Assembly: GCA_964388575.1 (NCBI GenBank)
Contig: CAYMAZ010000019.1
Coordinates: forward strand, 1 to 58,992
Direction of reading: 5' to 3'
Length of the DNA stretch: 58,992 nucleotides
Origin: CAYMAZ01 sp964388575
GTDB taxonomy: Bacteria > Bacteroidota > Bacteroidia > Bacteroidales > DTU049
Part shown: piece after piece, positions 26,687-36,735 of the stretch
Layout of the letters: the number at the start of each line of letters is the position of its first letter
Position numbering within the stretch: position 1 is the stretch's first letter
The notes under the pieces: generated by a model
What the model was told of the DNA's origin: nothing
The model's input: the letters and a program-made list of their open reading frames with translations, nothing else
Database searches by the model: none
Made by a program: the position numbers and the translations under genes

Positions 26687-28258
26687 TTAATCAATGTTAT
26701 CATGGAGATAGGAGTTACCTTTATTTACCTGAACCCCAAAAGAACCAACAGTTAATGTCGCATCTGAAATATCGGTTTCATTGGAAGGATCTGATGATTG
26801 AATATCCAGTCCTCTTCTTCTGTATGCAGGTTCTTTTTCAATTTCATCCAACCCGTCACCAGTTCTGATTTTCATGCTCAGGTCTTTCAATTTATGAATT
26901 CTTTCCTGTTGAGTTTTTAGTGCTGATGGTTTTTGAACATCATTCTGATCCTGCTGTGAAGTTTGAACTTTTTTCAATTCAAAGTTGAGTGATGAATGAT
27001 CCTTTTCTTGTTCATTTTCTGCAACAGAAGAAGGAAATTCAAATACAGTTTCTGATGAGTCATGTTCCTGTTCCGGTTTATTCTCGGGCAGAGTGTCTTC
27101 AAACAACTCATATTTTACTGAATGAGATTGTGACTCCTGTGTTTGTTTTGAAGAAGGTTCTTCAACTGATTCTCTTTTCTGAAATTCAAAGTCTAGCAGA
27201 GGATCCGCTTTTTCTGAATCCTGAGAAGTTTTAAGTGACTCTGAAAGATCATGTTTTACAGGAGGTTGTTCTCTTTGAGGCATGGACCCGACAATAATCT
27301 TTTGTCCTGACATATCAAAACCTGCTGCAACGACATTGACACTGACCTTGTTTCCGAGAGATTCATCTTTGCTGCTCCCCCAAATAATATTGGATTCCTT
27401 GCCTGCTTCGTCCTGAATGTAATCTGTGATTGTAACGAGTTCATCAAGATCGATCTCATCAGAACCACTGGTGATATACACCAAAATATTTTTGGCACCC
27501 TGAATCTGATTATCATTGAGTAACGGTGAGCTCAGGGCAAGTTCAGCAGCTTTCAGAGCACGATTCTCTCCATCAGCAATACCAAGGCCCATAATTGCAA
27601 CACCACTATCTTTCATAACGGTCTTTACATCTTCAAAGTCCACATTCACATATCCGGGAATTGTTATAATTTCAGCAATACCTTTAGCAGCAGTTGTCAA
27701 AACATTATCTGCTCTTGCAAAAGCTTCTGTCAGTTTCAGAGTACCGTATAACTGCCGGAGTTTATCATTGCATATAATAATCAGGGAGTCCACATTTTCT
27801 CTAAGTTCAGAAATTCCTTCTTCTGCCTGTTTTTTGCGTTTCAATCCCTCAAAGGAGAATGGTTCTGTTACAATTCCAACAGTCAGAATACCCATTTCTC
27901 TTGCAACAGCAGCAATTACGGGGGCAGCGCCAGTTCCGGTGCCACCACCCATTCCGGCAGTGAGAAACACCATTTTTGTGTTACTGTCAAGCATTTCCCT
28001 GATATCATCAATGGATTCCAGCGCTGCATTTTTTCCGGCAACAGGATCATTACCTGCTCCCAAACCATCTGTCAGATTTTTTCCCAGTTGTATTTTATTG
28101 ATAACGGGACTTCCCTCCAGCGATTGCACATCGGTATTGCACACAATAAAATCCACTCCCTGAATACCCTGACTATGCATGTGATTGACAGCATTACAGC
28201 CGCCTCCGCCAATTCCTATCACTTTGATGATTGATGCTCTTGCCCTTTCAAATTCCAT
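26687..28258 (-). CDS. ftsZ: cell division protein FtsZ
   Basis: 523 residues. The tubulin-like GTPase forms the Z ring at midcell. GTP-binding GGGTGTG at 104-110 with GIGGGGCNAV at 15-24, and the T7 synergy loop NVDFED at 205-210. A long Glu/Gln/Ser-rich linker (about 325-470) follows, and the C-terminal SYLHDNID ending is typical of the phylum. A 182-bp gap separates it from ftsA, so it may have its own promoter, but I found no consensus TAnnTTTG there. Confidence 0.97.
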   Translation of the reverse strand: MEFERARASIIKVIGIGGGGCNAVNHMHSQGIQGVDFIVCNTDVQSLEGSPVINKIQLGKNLTDGLGAGNDPVAGKNAALESIDDIREMLDSNTKMVFLTAGMGGGTGTGAAPVIAAVAREMGILTVGIVTEPFSFEGLKRKKQAEEGISELRENVDSLIIICNDKLRQLYGTLKLTEAFARADNVLTTAAKGIAEIITIPGYVNVDFEDVKTVMKDSGVAIMGLGIADGENRALKAAELALSSPLLNDNQIQGAKNILVYITSGSDEIDLDELVTITDYIQDEAGKESNIIWGSSKDESLGNKVSVNVVAAGFDMSGQKIIVGSMPQREQPPVKHDLSESLKTSQDSEKADPLLDFEFQKRESVEEPSSKQTQESQSHSVKYELFEDTLPENKPEQEHDSSETVFEFPSSVAENEQEKDHSSLNFELKKVQTSQQDQNDVQKPSALKTQQERIHKLKDLSMKIRTGDGLDEIEKEPAYRRRGLDIQSSDPSNETDISDATLTVGSFGVQVNKGNSYLHDNID

Positions 28259-28440
28259 AATATCCCTGATTTAATTCGTTTCTAAAAATACTTACTTATT
28301 TAATATCTTTCTTTCTTTTATAATGTTTTTTTTTTCACATACAGTTGTTAATACTCATCAGTCAATATATGATCTATTATGAATCAGTCATTTGGAATCA
28401 ATAAACCACAAATAATTGATGAACAGGTTTAACGACTCCC

Positions 28441-29724
28441 CTATTTAATATCTTCAAGCAGAAAGTCCTTCCCCCTGTCAAAGAGTTTTCCGAAAATTGA
28501 TTTTCCGGTTTTTTTGTTTTTTTTCACTCCCTGATTCAGTGACTGCATGTCTTCAAGTCTTTGAAATCCTCTTAAAACCAGGCCAATTGTTGTGGCATAC
28601 ATTGGAGAAATAATTTCTTTGGGAACAGAAGCTGAGAGATGCTCTCCAGGGTATCCAATACGGGTATCCATCCCTGTCATGAATTCAGTGAGTTGTGCCA
28701 GATGTCTCAGCATTGAGCCACCACCTGTCAGAACAATTCCGCCAATTAATTTTTTTTCGTATCCTGAACTTTTAATTTCATAATACACCTGTTCAATAAT
28801 TTCTTCCATTCTTGCCTGAATTATACCGGCCAGATTTCGCAACGTGATCTCCTTGGGATCTCTCCCTTTCAATCCCGGAATTGAAACAATTTCGTCGTTT
28901 CTGTTTTCACTTTGCAAAGCGGATCCGAATTTAATTTTCAGGGCTTCTGCCTGATACTTCAATATGGTACACCCTTCTTTAATATCTTCAGTTACAATAT
29001 CACCTCCAATGGGGATGACTGCGGTATGTCTCAGAATACCTTCATGAAAAACAGCCACATCAGTAGTGCCACCGCCGATATCAACAAGAGCAATGCCTGC
29101 TTCTTTTTCCTCTTCACTCAGAACTGCTTCTGCGGAAGCAAGAGGCTCCAACATGATAGACTCCATTTCAAGGTCTGCTTTGTTTACACAACGTTCCAGA
29201 TTTTTAGCAGCAGCGATTTGTCCGGTTACAATATGAAAGTTCGCTTCAAGACATACACCTGCCATTCCCACAGGGTTTTTAATACCCTGCTCTTTGTCAA
29301 CAATGAATTCCTGGGGTATGACATGAAGGATTTCTTCACCCGGCTGCATCACAAGTTTGTACATATTCTGTGTTAATGTTTCAATATCAATTCTGCTGAT
29401 TTCGTCTTCCAGGCTATTTCGCATGATACTTCCCTTGTGTTGCAGACTTCTGATGTGCTGCCCAGCAATTCCAACATGGACATTGAAAATATCAACACCT
29501 GACATTTTCCCTGCAGCCTCTATTGCATCCCTAATAGACTCTACTGTTCTTTCAATGTTATTAACCACCCCCCGTTTGACTCCGTGGGATTCTCGATGAC
29601 CATAACCGAGAATTTCCAGTTTATGGTTTTCATTCATCTGACCAACCATTGCTGCAATTTTTGCTGTTCCAATGTCAAGCCCTACAATTATTTCATTTTG
29701 TAATGAGTTATCTTTCTGTTTCAT
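28441..29724 (-). CDS. ftsA: cell division protein FtsA
   Basis: 427 residues, actin-like ATPase that tethers FtsZ to the membrane. Phosphate-1 VGLDIGTAKIAA near the start, the 1C subdomain, phosphate-2 IALVDIGGGTTDVAVF and adenosine motif GGIVLTGGGSML are all present. The C-terminal IFGKLFDRGKDFLLEDI is the amphipathic membrane-targeting helix. Its ATG overlaps the ftsQ stop (ATGA). Confidence 0.96.
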   Translation of the reverse strand: MKQKDNSLQNEIIVGLDIGTAKIAAMVGQMNENHKLEILGYGHRESHGVKRGVVNNIERTVESIRDAIEAAGKMSGVDIFNVHVGIAGQHIRSLQHKGSIMRNSLEDEISRIDIETLTQNMYKLVMQPGEEILHVIPQEFIVDKEQGIKNPVGMAGVCLEANFHIVTGQIAAAKNLERCVNKADLEMESIMLEPLASAEAVLSEEEKEAGIALVDIGGGTTDVAVFHEGILRHTAVIPIGGDIVTEDIKEGCTILKYQAEALKIKFGSALQSENRNDEIVSIPGLKGRDPKEITLRNLAGIIQARMEEIIEQVYYEIKSSGYEKKLIGGIVLTGGGSMLRHLAQLTEFMTGMDTRIGYPGEHLSASVPKEIISPMYATTIGLVLRGFQRLEDMQSLNQGVKKNKKTGKSIFGKLFDRGKDFLLEDIK

Positions 29725-30521
29725 ATGATTGTATTTTTTTGTAAAACCAATTGATTTGCAACTGTAAGATCAATTTTTTTATATTGATTCATATCAATAT
29801 TGGGGAAAAGTTGCGTATAAAATATATATAATTTGTTTAGTTTTTCATTTATTTCATTCGGCATGCCAAAGCTGATGTAAAAATTCCCTAACGCCGGATA
29901 CAGTTCCAGTTGTTGTTCATCATTCACATATATCTGAGCGATCAGATCAATAAAAATCTCATCAGTAAACAGGCCTTTTGCAACCAGATAAACAGAATTC
30001 AATATTCTGTATGAAGAATTTTTATCAAGTGCAAGAGTTTGTACGTTTTTGCCCCAAATGCTATCAGGGTGCACCCGAATTTGACCACCGGCACAAACAA
30101 GAGAAAGTGTCTGACCTGATGGTACCGGCATAATATCACCATTCACATCAATTATAAACGATCTTCCATCAGAATTAAATACCCTCACAAGTGGTTCTCT
30201 TTGTTCTACTTCAGCTTTTACAACAGCATCCGGTGATTTGTAAACAACCACTTTTCTAACAAACGGATTTGCTGCTATAATATTTCGTATCCTTTCAAAA
30301 TCAATTTCTCCCATAGAAGCACCCACAATATCATTGTATTGTGATTTTACTGACGCTTTCAATTCATCTGTGTTTATGAAAACCTGACTTTCACTGTTCA
30401 CAATTTCCACTGAAAAATCACTGCAAACCATTTCTTCAGAACTGCGAATTATTTTATGAACGAACCAGATTACTGCTATCATAACTCCAAATCCAAGAAT
30501 AACTTTATACCTGTTTCTCAT
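29721..30521 (-). CDS. ftsQ: cell division protein FtsQ/DivIB
   Basis: 266 residues: one N-terminal membrane helix (YKVILGFGVMIAVIWFV), then a POTRA-like region with INTDELKASV and NPFVRKVVVYKSPDAVVKAEV, followed by the beta domain (REPLVRVFNSDGRSFIIDVNG). Periplasmic part of the divisome, linking FtsL/FtsB and the septal synthase. Sequence drift is usual for FtsQ; the position between murC and ftsA settles the call. It overlaps both neighbours by 4 bp. Confidence 0.9.
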   Translation of the reverse strand: MRNRYKVILGFGVMIAVIWFVHKIIRSSEEMVCSDFSVEIVNSESQVFINTDELKASVKSQYNDIVGASMGEIDFERIRNIIAANPFVRKVVVYKSPDAVVKAEVEQREPLVRVFNSDGRSFIIDVNGDIMPVPSGQTLSLVCAGGQIRVHPDSIWGKNVQTLALDKNSSYRILNSVYLVAKGLFTDEIFIDLIAQIYVNDEQQLELYPALGNFYISFGMPNEINEKLNKLYIFYTQLFPNIDMNQYKKIDLTVANQLVLQKNTII

Positions 30522-31891
30522 TTCTTCTCCTCCTTCATAACAGATAATAGATTTTGTAGAGGGAGCACCAGTTTGTCAATATCTCCTGCTCCGATTGTAA
30601 GTAGTACTTCAGGTTTGATTTCCTTCACTTTTTCAAGAATCATACCTGAAGAGCAATAATATTTACACGGATGGTTAATCAGATTCAGCAAAAAATGTGC
30701 ATCAATCCCCGGAATTGGCAATTCTCTTGCAGGATAAATGTCCATAATAATCACATGATCAAGCTTTTCAAGACTATGAGCAAATTCTGCAGCAAAATCT
30801 CTTGTTCTGGTGTATAGATGTGGCTGGAAGATACCCGTTATTGATTTGTCAGGGAACAATTTTCTAACACCATTAATCAAAGCGTCAATTTCTTTCGGAT
30901 GATGTGCATAATCATCAATATACACAATATCTTCAGTTTTAATTCTGAACTCAAAACGGCGGTGTATTCCACTGAAATCTGCCAGTGCATTTTTTATATG
31001 AGTGGTATTAATTCCAGCAAATAAAGCAACCTGAACAGCTGCCAGGGCATTTTCCACATTATGTATTCCTGCAAAAGGAAAAGAAACATCTTTCATAATG
31101 CATGAATTGCCCCGATACACATCAAAGGCATAAACTGCATCATCAAACCGGATATTACGGGCATTCAATCCATGTTCAGAATCAAGCCCGTAAGAAACAA
31201 TTTCAATTCCATTCCGGCTGAGATTCACATCTTTCTGCAACACCAGCCTGCCATCAGGTTTAATCCCGGAAATAAACTGAGTAAATGCATTTTTCAGATT
31301 ATTGTAATCTCCGTATATATCCAAATGATCTGCATCCATAGCTGAAACAACGGCAATATCAGGAGTCAGGTTTAAAAAAGAGCGATCATACTCATCTGCT
31401 TCAATAACACAGTATTCAGGCTCATATGAAAAAATTACATTTTTTCCATAATTATTCATTAATCCTCCCACAAAAGCAAGAACTTCTTTTCCCGAAGATT
31501 TGAGAATATGTGTAATCAAAGAAGAAATCGTTGTTTTACCATGTGTACCAGCGACAGCGATGCAGAATTTATCATTAACAAGCTGAGCCACAAGATATGA
31601 GCGTTTAACCAGGGGTAATCCCCTGGCTTTCAGATGTTTGAATTCGGGATTACTTTCAGGAACCGCAGGTGTAAAGACGACCATATCAACCTCTTCTGGA
31701 ATCAATGAAATTTCAGGGTCATAATGAATATGAATTCCTTCATTTTCCAAAGCCATGGTCAGTTCTGTTTTGGTTCTGTCATAGCCCGAAATCTGAACAC
31801 CCAGATTTGAAAAATATCTGGCAAGCGCACTCATCCCGATCCCTCCGATACCGAGAAAATACATATGCTTGTATGTTTCAAGTTTCATCAT
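30518..31891 (-). CDS. murC: UDP-N-acetylmuramate--L-alanine ligase
   Basis: 457 residues. It adds L-Ala to UDP-MurNAc using ATP in the cytoplasm. An N-terminal Rossmann start (MYFLGIGGIGMSALA), the P-loop GTHGKTT at 115-121, EADEYDRSFL and the C-terminal HHPKEI / YTRTRDF segments identify MurC among the Mur ligases. Two ATGs in tandem overlap the murG stop; the first at 31891 is taken. Confidence 0.96.
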   Translation of the reverse strand: MMKLETYKHMYFLGIGGIGMSALARYFSNLGVQISGYDRTKTELTMALENEGIHIHYDPEISLIPEEVDMVVFTPAVPESNPEFKHLKARGLPLVKRSYLVAQLVNDKFCIAVAGTHGKTTISSLITHILKSSGKEVLAFVGGLMNNYGKNVIFSYEPEYCVIEADEYDRSFLNLTPDIAVVSAMDADHLDIYGDYNNLKNAFTQFISGIKPDGRLVLQKDVNLSRNGIEIVSYGLDSEHGLNARNIRFDDAVYAFDVYRGNSCIMKDVSFPFAGIHNVENALAAVQVALFAGINTTHIKNALADFSGIHRRFEFRIKTEDIVYIDDYAHHPKEIDALINGVRKLFPDKSITGIFQPHLYTRTRDFAAEFAHSLEKLDHVIIMDIYPARELPIPGIDAHFLLNLINHPCKYYCSSGMILEKVKEIKPEVLLTIGAGDIDKLVLPLQNLLSVMKEEKK

Positions 31892-32997
31892 CTGAATAAA
31901 CTGATTATTTCCTGAGCAATTGTTTCATCTGCATTTTCGTATGCCAATCCGGCAATTGCAGTTTGAAGTGAATTTTGTTTTACCTGATCATTGAGGAGGT
32001 CAATTATTTTCCTGCCAAGCATTTCCTCAGCTGTGTTGTCTGCAATCATCAATGCTGCCCCTGTCTGAACCAGTGCTGATGCATTTTTTGTCTGATGGTC
32101 TTCAGCCACATTTGGCGAAGGGATTAAAATTGCAGGTTTTTTCACAAGACATAATTCTGAAACAGCGATTGCACCTGCTCTGGAAACGATGATGTCTGCT
32201 GCTGCATAAGCCAAATCCATTTTTTCAATAAATTTGTACACTCGGAATGAATGATCAGGAAATTCACTCACTGCGTTATTTGCTTCCAAATAATAATTTC
32301 CTGAACCTGTTTGCCAAATAAGCTGAACATCAGATTCAGAGAATAAACTCAACGCTTTCCTGACGGCTTTGTTAATTGTCAAAGCACCAAGGCTGCCACC
32401 AATAACCAGTAACGTTGGTTTAGTTTCTTTTAATTCAAAAAATGAGAGTCCTTCCTGACGTAAGGTCCCGACATTTTTAATTTCCGGTCTCACTGGATTT
32501 CCTGTCAGGATTATTTTGTGTTGAGGAAAATATTTATCCATATCGTTGTAAGCAACACAAATCTTTGCAGCTTTTCGGGAAAGCATTCTGTTTGTCAGCC
32601 CCGGAAAAGAGTTTTGTTCCTGAATAAGGACAGGAATGTTTTTTCTTACAGCGACCCTTGCAACAGGCCATGATGCATAACCTCCAACCCCGACGACAAC
32701 ATCAGGACTAAATTCTTTTACAATACGTTTTGCCATTCTGATGCATTTGAGCAATCTGAATGGTAATTTCATATTATTCAGGTTTATTTTTCGTTGCAAG
32801 CCGGCTACCGGCAATCCGATGATTCTAAAACCAGCAGCAGGGACCTTATCCATTTCCATTTTTCCCAATGCACCCACAAAGAGAATTTCTATTGTATTGT
32901 CCATTCTCTGTAATGCTTTTGCGATGGCTATTGCCGGGAAAACATGACCACCCGTTCCACCGCCTGCAATAATGACTTTATACTTTTTTTCTGACAT
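31888..32997 (-). CDS. murG: UDP-GlcNAc:lipid I N-acetylglucosaminyltransferase
   Basis: 369 residues from the ATG at 32997 (MSEKKYKVII); ATGs at 33003, 33015 and 33030 (the last three lie deeper in ftsW) are alternatives. GT28 enzyme that makes lipid II on the inner leaflet. G-loops IAGGGTGGHVFPA and VVGVGGYASWP, then LLVIGGSLGALTIN and the UDP-GlcNAc site SRAGAIAVSEL with LIPSPNVAEDHQTKNA. Confidence 0.95.
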   Translation of the reverse strand: MSEKKYKVIIAGGGTGGHVFPAIAIAKALQRMDNTIEILFVGALGKMEMDKVPAAGFRIIGLPVAGLQRKINLNNMKLPFRLLKCIRMAKRIVKEFSPDVVVGVGGYASWPVARVAVRKNIPVLIQEQNSFPGLTNRMLSRKAAKICVAYNDMDKYFPQHKIILTGNPVRPEIKNVGTLRQEGLSFFELKETKPTLLVIGGSLGALTINKAVRKALSLFSESDVQLIWQTGSGNYYLEANNAVSEFPDHSFRVYKFIEKMDLAYAAADIIVSRAGAIAVSELCLVKKPAILIPSPNVAEDHQTKNASALVQTGAALMIADNTAEEMLGRKIIDLLNDQVKQNSLQTAIAGLAYENADETIAQEIISLFR

Positions 32998-34141
32998 TGA
33001 CATTTTCCTCTTCATTAGAATATACTTCACGGCTAATACTTAATAAAATTCCCAGTGAAAGAAATGCAAACAAAATAGAAGTTCCACCCATACTTACAAA
33101 TGGGAGAGGCTGTCCAGTTGTGGGAAACAATCTGACAGCAACAAGAATATGAACAAAAGCCTGAAACACCAGCATCAGGGTGATTCCCAATGCTGACAGA
33201 CCGCTGAATTTACCTGGAGCTCTGATTGAAATCCTGATCCCCCTGAACAAAAGAATCAAAAACAACAGCATTAAAAAAAATCCCCCGATCAAACCATATT
33301 CTTCAATAAAGAAAGCATATAACGAATCTGAATAGGGATGTGGCATTTTATACTTTTGTGTACTATGTCCGGGCGACTTACCAAAAAATCGACCGTTGGC
33401 AATGGCAATCATAGCTTGTTCCTCATGGCTGCCGGGCTGCACTTCATTAAAAAGAGTATTCACCCGTGAAACCAAAGTATTCAATCTTGTTGAATCAGGT
33501 TTAACAAGCAAGAGTAGTCCGAAAAGAATGACAAGTCCAATGGCTGTATATCCTGCAAAACGACCGAGAAATTTTCCTGAAACACCGCCGTAATAAAGCA
33601 TCAGCATACAAACAAGCAAAAGCATTCCGGCTGTGGAGTTTCCGGCAGGGGCTATGAGGCCGACAATCAGAAAAACAGGCAGAAACAATTTATAAACAAT
33701 CGATTTCCAGTCATTCAGATCAATTTCCCTGCTTCCTATCATTCTCGCGATGAATAAAATGAGAGCAATTTTAGCCAGATCTGAGGTCTGAAATGTAAGA
33801 TTCAATCCGGGAACCGGAATCTCAACCCATCTTCTGGCCTGATTGATTTCAACACCGGCAAATAGAGTATAGAGTAAGAGCGGAACAGAGATGAGATATA
33901 ATAATTGTGAAATTCGGGCAAAATATTGAAATTTCACCAGATGAATCATGTACATCAGAAAAAAACCAAACAACATAAGACCCACATGTTTAAAGAGATA
34001 AAATTCCGTATTCCATTCCTTTTGCCTGAAAACAAGAGTGCTTGTTGCACTGTAAACGGCCAGGATTGACAATGCGGAAAGGATAATAGCCACGATCCAG
34101 ATTACTTTATCACCTTTAATATATCCTAAAAAATTCTTCAT
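32978..34141 (-). CDS. ftsW: septal peptidoglycan glycosyltransferase FtsW (SEDS family)
   Basis: 387 residues with about ten membrane helices. SEDS landmarks: the W-x-E loop (RRWVEIPVPGLNLTFQTSDLAKIALILF), quoted in part as WVEIPVPGL and FQTSDLAK, then GRFFGKSPGHSTQKYKMPHPYSDSLYAFFIEEYG, quoted in part as KMPHPYSDS and FIEEYGLIGG, and LPFVSMGGTSIL near the end. It polymerises lipid II with FtsI as transpeptidase partner. The end overlaps murG by 20 bp. Confidence 0.95.
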   Translation of the reverse strand: MKNFLGYIKGDKVIWIVAIILSALSILAVYSATSTLVFRQKEWNTEFYLFKHVGLMLFGFFLMYMIHLVKFQYFARISQLLYLISVPLLLYTLFAGVEINQARRWVEIPVPGLNLTFQTSDLAKIALILFIARMIGSREIDLNDWKSIVYKLFLPVFLIVGLIAPAGNSTAGMLLLVCMLMLYYGGVSGKFLGRFAGYTAIGLVILFGLLLLVKPDSTRLNTLVSRVNTLFNEVQPGSHEEQAMIAIANGRFFGKSPGHSTQKYKMPHPYSDSLYAFFIEEYGLIGGFFLMLLFLILLFRGIRISIRAPGKFSGLSALGITLMLVFQAFVHILVAVRLFPTTGQPLPFVSMGGTSILFAFLSLGILLSISREVYSNEEENVNVRKKV

Positions 34142-34143
34142 TA

Positions 34144-35487
34144 CTACAAATTTCTTACAGCTTGTTTGAATTGATTTCCCCGATCCTCAAAATTTTCAAA
34201 CAGATCAAAACTGGCACAAGCGGGAGAAAGAAGGACAACATCTTCAGGGGATCCAAGCCTGTAAGCAAGGTTCACTGCTTCCCACATACTTGTTGTTTCT
34301 ACAATCTCTGAAACGATGCCCTTGAAGGATTTCCTTATTTTGGCATTGTTGATGCCAAGACATACTATGGCCTTCACCTTTTCACGGGCGAGTTCTGCCA
34401 GTTCAGAGTAGTCATTTCCTTTATCCTGACCTCCGGCAATCCAGATAATTTTCCGGTTGATGCTCTCCAGTGCATACCATGTTGAATTCACATTGGTTGC
34501 TTTTGAGTCGTTGATAAATTCAATTCCATGAACTCTTGCCACTGATTCCAAACGATGTTCAGCATTGACAAAATCACTGAGACTCTCTTTCAGCATATTG
34601 CTCTTAATATCTACCAGTCGTGCTGAAATCGCTGCAGCCATTGAATCATACAAATTGTGTTTTCCCTGTAATGCCAGTTGTTCTATTATCATTTTAAATT
34701 GTTGTTTATTAATATCTATTTTCAATAAATTGCCTTCAATATATGCGCCCTCATTTTGAACTTTTCTGTTGATTGTAAAAGAAATATGTTTTCCTTCAAT
34801 GTCATTTTTGCTCAAATAATCAGTTATAGATTTGTCATCCAGATTGTATACAAAATGCTGATTTTCAGACAGATTTTGTGTGATCCTGAATTTACTTGCT
34901 GTATATCTCTCCATTGAGTTGTCGTATCGGTCAAGATGATCCGGAGTAATATTTAGAATGACAGCAATATCCGGTGCAAATTCATGGGAGTCATCAAGCT
35001 GAAAACTACTCACCTCAAGAACATAATAATCAAACTTTCGTGTAGCCACCTGCAAAGCAAAACTGTATCCCACATTACCACCCAATCCTACGTTGTAACC
35101 TGAGTTTTTGAGAATATGATGGGTAAGTAGTGTTGTGGTTGTTTTTCCGTTACTTCCTGTAATAGCAATCATCTTTGCATCTGTATACCTGCATGCAAAG
35201 TCAATTTCTGAAAGCACAGGTATCCCGGCATCTCTGATTTGCCTGATCATTTCAACTGTGTCAGGTATTCCCGGACTTTTGATGATTTCATCAGCTGAAA
35301 GAATCCGTTCTTTACTATGTTTTCCCTCTTCGAAATCAATTTGATACTGAAGGAGCAATTGTTTGTGTTGTTCACTGATTTGTGCGATGTCAGATAAAAA
35401 GACGTCATATCCGGAAACATGGGCAAGAACAGCAGCTCCTGTGCCACTTTCCCCTCCTCCAATGATGACGATTCTTTTTGATGACAT
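34144..35487 (-). CDS. murD: UDP-N-acetylmuramoyl-L-alanine--D-glutamate ligase
   Basis: 447 residues. It adds D-Glu to the precursor. N-terminal RIVIIGGGESGTGAAVLA (UDP-binding), P-loop GSNGKTT at 111-117, LEVSSFQLD, NITPDHLDRY and the ADP loop NDSKATNVNSTWYAL are the MurD set. It lies 3 bp downstream of mraY and 2 bp before ftsW. Confidence 0.96.
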   Translation of the reverse strand: MSSKRIVIIGGGESGTGAAVLAHVSGYDVFLSDIAQISEQHKQLLLQYQIDFEEGKHSKERILSADEIIKSPGIPDTVEMIRQIRDAGIPVLSEIDFACRYTDAKMIAITGSNGKTTTTLLTHHILKNSGYNVGLGGNVGYSFALQVATRKFDYYVLEVSSFQLDDSHEFAPDIAVILNITPDHLDRYDNSMERYTASKFRITQNLSENQHFVYNLDDKSITDYLSKNDIEGKHISFTINRKVQNEGAYIEGNLLKIDINKQQFKMIIEQLALQGKHNLYDSMAAAISARLVDIKSNMLKESLSDFVNAEHRLESVARVHGIEFINDSKATNVNSTWYALESINRKIIWIAGGQDKGNDYSELAELAREKVKAIVCLGINNAKIRKSFKGIVSEIVETTSMWEAVNLAYRLGSPEDVVLLSPACASFDLFENFEDRGNQFKQAVRNL

Positions 35488-35490
35488 AAT

Positions 35491-36732
35491 TTATCTGAGT
35501 TTAAGTGTTACAATTGCCAATACAGCAAGCACAATGCTTATAATGATGAATCTCATGACAATCTTTGACTCATGATATCCTTTTTTCTGAAAATGATGAT
35601 GCAAGGGGGCCATTAAAAACAGCCTCCTTCCTGATCCTGTTTTTCGCTTCGTCATTTTAAACCACGCGACCTGCAACATGACAGACAAACTTTCAGCAAA
35701 AAATACCCCACACAGAACGGGAATGAGCAGTTCTTTCCGGATTATAATTGCAAACACAGCGATAATACCGCCCAATGCCAAACTTCCGGTATCACCCATA
35801 AATACCTGGGCTGGGTAGCTGTTATACCACAAAAATCCGATACACGCTCCGACAAAGGCACTGATAAACACAGCGAGTTCACCAGTATTTGGGATATACA
35901 TAATATTCAGGTAATCTGCAAACACATAGTTACCTGATATCCATGCAAGAATTCCGAGTGTTCCGCCTGTAATTGCCGAAGTGCTTGTGGCAAGTCCGTC
36001 AAGTCCGTCTGTCAGATTTACACTGTTTGAAACTGCTGTCACTACAAAAATGACAATCACCACAAACAGAATCCACACGTAGTTCTTCGCCCCCGGCCCC
36101 ATCCAGTTGATGAGGTCAGCATAATCAAACTGATTATTTTTAAAAAACGGAATTGTTGTTTTCGTTGATTTTGCTTCCTCCCGGAATTTAACCACAAGTT
36201 CCTGATGTCCGTCTTCAGACGTGGAAATCACTGCAGATCCCTGATTTACCTTTTCTTTAATCACCACATTATCACTCAATACAAGTGTCAACCCAACGAT
36301 CAGACCCAAACCAATCTGTCCGACAATCTTAAACCTTCCGTGAAGACCCTTCTTATCCTTTTTAAACACCTTTATGTAGTCGTCAAGAAAACCGATCAAT
36401 CCGAGCCAGGCAGTTGAAACAAGCATCAGTATCACATATATATTATCAAGTCGTGCAAACAGTAGTGTGGGAATGATGATTCCTGTAATTATAATAAACC
36501 CGCCCATTGTTGGCGTTCCTTTTTTTGACATCTGGCCTTCCAGACCCAGATCACGAATATCTTCCCCGATTTGTTTGCGTTTCAGAAAACGAATAAGTCT
36601 TTTTCCGTAGACAAGCGTAATGAGCAACGATGTCAGTGCTGCCAATGCAGACCGGAAAGAAATGTACTGAAACACACCTGCTCCGGGCAGATCATAAATT
36701 TTATCGAGATAATCAAAAACAAAATAAAACAT
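35491..36732 (-). CDS. mraY: phospho-N-acetylmuramoyl-pentapeptide transferase
   Basis: 413 residues with about ten membrane helices. It joins phospho-MurNAc-pentapeptide to undecaprenyl phosphate, giving lipid I. The Mg-binding Asp pair is in GFLDDYIKVFKKDKKGL, the active-site loop in NSVNLTDGLDGLATS, and the HHH loop in APLHHHFQKKGYHESK. An inserted hydrophilic stretch of about 55 residues (after VGLTLVLSDN) makes it longer than the E. coli protein, as is usual in this phylum. Confidence 0.96.
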   Translation of the reverse strand: MFYFVFDYLDKIYDLPGAGVFQYISFRSALAALTSLLITLVYGKRLIRFLKRKQIGEDIRDLGLEGQMSKKGTPTMGGFIIITGIIIPTLLFARLDNIYVILMLVSTAWLGLIGFLDDYIKVFKKDKKGLHGRFKIVGQIGLGLIVGLTLVLSDNVVIKEKVNQGSAVISTSEDGHQELVVKFREEAKSTKTTIPFFKNNQFDYADLINWMGPGAKNYVWILFVVIVIFVVTAVSNSVNLTDGLDGLATSTSAITGGTLGILAWISGNYVFADYLNIMYIPNTGELAVFISAFVGACIGFLWYNSYPAQVFMGDTGSLALGGIIAVFAIIIRKELLIPVLCGVFFAESLSVMLQVAWFKMTKRKTGSGRRLFLMAPLHHHFQKKGYHESKIVMRFIIISIVLAVLAIVTLKLR

Positions 36733-36735
36733 ATT

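Noticed and set aside
27516..28163. 215-residue plus-strand frame opposite ftsZ
   Set aside because: The opposite strand encodes the conserved FtsZ GTPase domain; the long frame is a by-product of its codon use.
28912..29376. 154-residue plus-strand frame opposite ftsA
   Set aside because: Antisense to conserved FtsA motifs; cysteine- and phenylalanine-rich without domain features.
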